Source: Actinomycetes bacterium
GTDB lineage: Bacteria > Actinomycetota > Coriobacteriia > Coriobacteriales > Eggerthellaceae
DNA: 10,126 bases
Assembly: GCA_023395755.1 (NCBI GenBank)
Contig: JAEWYG010000084.1
Coordinates: 1 to 10,126, forward strand
Direction of reading: 5' to 3'
Shown piece by piece: positions 6,882 to 10,126 of this stretch (positions within the stretch are counted from its first letter, which is position 1; each line of letters starts with the position of its first letter). Position numbers and translations under genes: made by a program. Below the pieces are notes generated by a model that searched no databases, was not told where the DNA came from, and worked only from the letters and a program-made list of their open reading frames with translations.

Positions 6882-7558
6882 GCCGGCAGGTAATGTCCGG
6901 CGTACCCGTGCCGGCACGTCCGAACATTCCTGGAGGGTTGGTGGAAGTGGGGTCACTTGCTGCCTGGATCGAGAAGGAGGGCGATGGCGACCCGTTCGTC
7001 ACGCATGTGTGGCTGTCTGGTGACGAGGTCTCTCGCACCGATTTCACGCTGCTGGAGTTATCTGAATCGCGCGTGGATCGGTGCGTTTTTTCCGGTTGTT
7101 GTTTTGCGCGTGCATCGTTTGCTGACGTAGCATTTTCTGGTTGCGACTTCTCGAACTGCGACTTCTCGGAGGTGAACTTCACGCGCTGTACGTTTTCGTC
7201 GTGCAAGTTCACGGGGGCGGATTTTACCGAGGCAGTGTTCTACCGTGCGGAGCTGCGCGACTCGATGGTATCCTATGCGGCGTTTACTAAGGCGAAGTTG
7301 GGCGATGTGGACGTGCGGGCCTGTGATTTCTCGCAAGCTCATGTTGCCGAGGTGCGCTTGGTGCGTGTGGCGTTCGACGACGTGCGCTTTGTAGGTACGA
7401 GCTTCTTCCGTACCAGTTTGGCGGGCGTGGACGTGACTACGTGCCAGCTGGCAGATATCGTGTTATCTGACGAGATGAACGAGCTGCGTGGTTGCGTCAT
7501 GGATCTCTATCAGGCAGCCGGCATTGCTCAGCGTCTTGGTGTGGAGATCAAGGACTGA
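6878..7558 (+). CDS. Pentapeptide-repeat protein (right-handed quadrilateral beta-helix)
   Basis: This 226-residue protein is dominated by pentapeptide repeats: a hydrophobic residue (F, L or V) stands at every fifth position from F56 to L196 without a break. That makes 29 repeats, or about seven helical coils. The position two residues before is usually small or Cys, as expected for the A(D/N)Lxx pattern. The C-terminal helix MDLYQAAGIAQRLGVEIKD resembles the dimerisation end of Qnr-type proteins, which mimic DNA and protect gyrase, but similar ends occur in other family members. There is no signal peptide. The start at 6878 is favoured by the ATGA overlap with the leader ORF and a GAGG five bases upstream; GTG 6836 and ATG 6893 are alternatives. 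Function is unknown; gyrase interaction is only a possibility. Confidence 0.83.
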   Translation: MSRQVMSGVPVPARPNIPGGLVEVGSLAAWIEKEGDGDPFVTHVWLSGDEVSRTDFTLLELSESRVDRCVFSGCCFARASFADVAFSGCDFSNCDFSEVNFTRCTFSSCKFTGADFTEAVFYRAELRDSMVSYAAFTKAKLGDVDVRACDFSQAHVAEVRLVRVAFDDVRFVGTSFFRTSLAGVDVTTCQLADIVLSDEMNELRGCVMDLYQAAGIAQRLGVEIKD

Positions 7559-7761
7559 CAGGGTTTTGCGAAGGGTAGAGTGCCACTCGCCGAAAGAGAT
7601 CGTGCCGCAGTCTCAAATATAATTAATTCCATAATTGATATAAAATAAGTAACAAATATAGCGAACAAACCGTAAGGGGCTACGGTAGCTGTGCTAGACT
7701 TTTACGAGCGGTGCAGATGCGCCGCATTTCGGCTGTTGATGTCGTTAAGGGAGGCGGGCGC
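7559..7761 (+). promoter_or_regulatory. Intergenic region with AT-rich island and cydDC promoter candidate
   Basis: This gap holds a very AT-rich stretch at 7614-7660 (6 G/C in 47 bases), unlike the surroundings. It includes TTGATA (7635-7640) followed 16 bases later by TATAGC. Further downstream is the extended -10 TGCTAGACT at 7692-7700, identical to the one before the MerR gene; it would start transcription near 7707, giving a leader of about 55 bases. A small hairpin-forming stretch near 7580-7595 has no T-run, so no clear terminator follows the pentapeptide gene. Confidence 0.45.
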
Positions 7762-9480
7762 GTGATAGATAAATCCCTCTTTGCGCTTCCGGGGATGAAG
7801 GCTGCGCTTATGGTGCTGGCGGGTGTCGATTTTGTTAGAGCACTCTTCGTTGTGGGGCAGGCATGGGCGCTTGCTGCCGCTATTGTGAGTCTGTGGAATG
7901 GCGCGCTTTTATCCGACCAGGTGGGGTGGATCGTTCTTTTTGCTTGCTGTTTTGTGGGACGTCAAATGCTCGTGTACGTGCAACAGACTTACCTCGAGCG
8001 CTATGCGGCCGCTCGTGCTGATGAACTGCGCACGCAGTTGCTGAAGAAGGTGTTCAATGACGGCGCGAATGTGGTGCAGGCACACGGCACGGGTAGTGTG
8101 TCAACTTTGGTGCTGGAGGGCGTTGACCAGGTGGAAACCTATCTACGCCTCATCTTACCGAAGACCGTCGGGGTTGTGGTTATCCCACTCGTGCTGCTGA
8201 TATGGATATTCCCGCTAGACTGGGTGTCGGGTATCATTGCGGTTATCGCATTTCCGTTCATTATCTTGTATATGATTATCCTGGGACACACTGCCCAAGA
8301 TGAAGCTGCCAAACAACATGCGACCTTTCAGATTATGTCAAACCACTTCATCGACTCGCTACGCGGTATCGACACCTTGAAGCTACTAGGTCGGGGGCGT
8401 GCTCATGGAGCGAGCATCTTTGAGGTGAGTGAGCGCTTCCGCGAAGCTACTATGAAGACTTTACGCGTAGCGACGCTGTCATCGAGTGTACTTGATCTGT
8501 TTGCCACCGGATCACTTGCTGCCGTGGCAATCATGCTGGGTTTTCGTCTGATAGATGGCTCGCTTGCATTCTTTCCGGCACTAGTTGTGTTGGTGTTAGT
8601 GCCGGAGTATTTTAAGCCGGTACGTGAGTTTGCGGCCGACTACCACGCCTCGCTCGACGGCAAGAATGCGCTAATGTCTATTCAAAATCTCATAGGGGAG
8701 CCTGAACAGCCCCGTATAGTGCAGTCTCTACCTCCTTGGGATGTTTCTTCAACCATAGAGTTGCAAAGGGTTGGGTTCTCTTATCTCGATTATGAAGCGT
8801 TATCGGAGGTGTCTTTTTGTGCGAGCGGTTTTCAAAAGGTGGGAATCGTAGGTGCGAGTGGTGCCGGCAAGAGCACCCTCGTAAACCTGCTGGGAGGTTT
8901 CGTTTGTCCAACACAGGGTTGCGTGAAGGTGGGAGAGAATCTGGTAGCCGACTTACAGCAACCCGATTGGCAGCGGCAGACAATTTTCATCCCCCAGAGT
9001 CCCTATATTTTTCACGCCTCCTTGCATGAGAATATTGCGTTCTATCGCCCAGATGCAGACATTGCACGCATTGTGGAAGCGGTGCGTATTGTTGGACTTG
9101 AAGAGCTGGTTGATGAACTGCCAGATGGTCTCGATACCATTATTGGCGAGGGTGCCCGTGCGCTTTCTGGTGGTCAGGCTCAGCGTATTGCACTTGCCCG
9201 TGCGCTGTTGGACGATTCTCGTCGCATCCTATTGTTTGACGAACCCACGGCGCATCTTGATATTGAGACAGAGTTTGAGTTGAAGGAGCGCATGCTTCCT
9301 CTTATGGAAGGACACCTGGTTATCTTTGCGACGCATCGTTTGCACTGGATGAATGAGATGGATCTTATCTTAGTTATGGAAGACGGTCGTATTGTTCAGT
9401 CGGGCACCCTCGACCAGTTGCGCGCTTCGGACGGTGCGTTTTGCCGCCTGACGTCCAATATGGGGGGTGTCATGCGATGA
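7762..9480 (+). CDS. cydD: CydD, thiol ABC exporter subunit for cytochrome bd assembly
   Basis: This 572-residue ABC half-transporter has an N-terminal membrane domain with about six helices (clear pairs near 132-178 and 239-283) and a C-terminal ATPase. The ATPase has Walker A GASGAGKST (364-372), signature LSGGQ (468-472), Walker B ILLFDEP with Asp493 and Glu494, and the switch His525. CydD pairs with CydC to form the inner-membrane heterodimer that exports glutathione or cysteine in E. coli and is needed for cytochrome bd oxidase assembly. The next gene is CydC-like and overlaps it by four bases, supporting the assignment. The GTG at 7762 is chosen for the AAGGGAGG seven bases upstream and the family-like beginning IDKSLFALPG; GTG 7711 and ATG 7717 are in-frame but sit almost at the likely transcription start. 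Confidence 0.9.
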   Translation: MIDKSLFALPGMKAALMVLAGVDFVRALFVVGQAWALAAAIVSLWNGALLSDQVGWIVLFACCFVGRQMLVYVQQTYLERYAAARADELRTQLLKKVFNDGANVVQAHGTGSVSTLVLEGVDQVETYLRLILPKTVGVVVIPLVLLIWIFPLDWVSGIIAVIAFPFIILYMIILGHTAQDEAAKQHATFQIMSNHFIDSLRGIDTLKLLGRGRAHGASIFEVSERFREATMKTLRVATLSSSVLDLFATGSLAAVAIMLGFRLIDGSLAFFPALVVLVLVPEYFKPVREFAADYHASLDGKNALMSIQNLIGEPEQPRIVQSLPPWDVSSTIELQRVGFSYLDYEALSEVSFCASGFQKVGIVGASGAGKSTLVNLLGGFVCPTQGCVKVGENLVADLQQPDWQRQTIFIPQSPYIFHASLHENIAFYRPDADIARIVEAVRIVGLEELVDELPDGLDTIIGEGARALSGGQAQRIALARALLDDSRRILLFDEPTAHLDIETEFELKERMLPLMEGHLVIFATHRLHWMNEMDLILVMEDGRIVQSGTLDQLRASDGAFCRLTSNMGGVMR

Positions 9481-10126
9481 AAGAAGCGGACGTGCTGCAT
9501 ACTTGGAAAACCGATCGTTGGGTTAAGCCGTTCTTCAGGCAGTACCGAAGAGTGCTGTTTTTGGCGCTTGTGCTGGGTTTGGCCACGTTTTTGTTTGCGG
9601 GAGCGCTCATGTTTACCTCGGGCTATCTCATAAGTGGCGCCGCTTCGATACCCGAAACTATTCTGGTGTTGAACATCCCGCTTATTCTGGTACGTATTTT
9701 TGGGTTTGGTAAACCGATTCTGCATTATCTCGAGCGTCTACAAAGCCACGATTGGGTGCTGCGCATGACTTCGGGCTTGCGTGCCGCACTGTATCGCTCG
9801 CTTGAGAAGGATGCGTTATTCTTTCGTGCGACACACCGTACGGGCGATATCCTTGGTCTGCTTGCCGAAGACATAGGGCATATCCAAAACCTCTACTTGC
9901 GCACGGTGTTTCCCACAGCAATAGCCTGGCTGCTTTATGTGGTCTTGGTTGCTGCTGCGGGCTTCTTTTCGCCGTTCTTAGCACTTGCGCTGCTGTTGGG
10001 ATTAGGGGTGGTCGTGTTTTTGGCACCGCTTGTTTCGGTGCTGGTGAACGGCGCGCGACGCCTGCGTTACAAACAGTTACGAGGAAAGCTGTATGCCGAG
10101 CTTACCGACAACGTGCTGGGTGTATC
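9477..10126 (+). CDS. cydC: CydC, thiol ABC exporter subunit (C-terminus cut by window end)
   Basis: The first 216 residues of the second half of the CydDC heterodimer are visible. They carry CydC hallmarks: FTSGYLIS (46-53), RIFGFGKPILHYLERL (73-88), SHDWVLRMTSGLR (90-102), and the intracellular loop GDILGLLAEDIGHIQNLYLRTVFP (123-146). Four membrane helices are apparent near 25-45, 58-76, 145-165 and 167-190. The nucleotide-binding domain lies beyond the window. The ATG at 9477 overlaps the cydD stop as ATGA, so the two subunits are made by coupled translation in balanced amounts. No frameshift or odd residue is seen. Confidence 0.9.
   Translation, partial: MKEADVLHTWKTDRWVKPFFRQYRRVLFLALVLGLATFLFAGALMFTSGYLISGAASIPETILVLNIPLILVRIFGFGKPILHYLERLQSHDWVLRMTSGLRAALYRSLEKDALFFRATHRTGDILGLLAEDIGHIQNLYLRTVFPTAIAWLLYVVLVAAAGFFSPFLALALLLGLGVVVFLAPLVSVLVNGARRLRYKQLRGKLYAELTDNVLGV

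Noticed and set aside
7575..7600. Possible terminator after the pentapeptide-repeat gene
   Set aside because: The short stem GAGTG/CACTC has a one-base loop and no T-run follows, so it is not a convincing intrinsic terminator.

Overview
The window is chromosomal DNA of moderate GC content. It most resembles an anaerobic or microaerophilic actinobacterium of the Coriobacteriia (Eggerthellaceae-like). I base this on codon use, many GTG starts, the style of the CydDC and HemN-like proteins, and extended -10 promoters of the type TGCTAGACT. The genus is not certain.

Left third (minus strand). A tightly packed three-gene operon runs right to left: an HSL-family alpha/beta hydrolase, an HxxxDG acyltransferase of the alcohol acetyltransferase/condensation-domain type, and a small zinc-ribbon membrane protein of DUF6320 type. 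The genes overlap by 28 and 4 bases, which suggests translational coupling. Downstream on the same strand, after a 123-base gap with its own promoter-like element, is a MerR-family regulator cut by the window edge. The hydrolase has Cys where the family normally has its catalytic Asp.

Middle. A DHA2-type MFS drug/efflux transporter diverges from that operon but is split by one in-frame TGA (probably from CGA Arg), so it looks like a recent pseudogene. It ends tail to tail, with no spacer, against a minus-strand HemN/HemW-like radical SAM enzyme. Between that enzyme and the next gene, on the minus strand, is a good candidate cobalamin riboswitch ending at the enzyme's Shine-Dalgarno. This implies a tetrapyrrole-related role that responds to B12.

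Right third (plus strand). A pentapeptide-repeat protein with an unbroken run of 29 five-residue repeats is preceded by a 26-codon leader ORF that overlaps its start as ATGA. After an AT-rich intergenic island come cydD and cydC (cydC cut by the window end). They encode the heterodimeric thiol-exporting ABC transporter needed to assemble cytochrome bd oxidase. The cydAB genes themselves are not in the window.

No tRNA, rRNA, CRISPR array or insertion sequence is visible.
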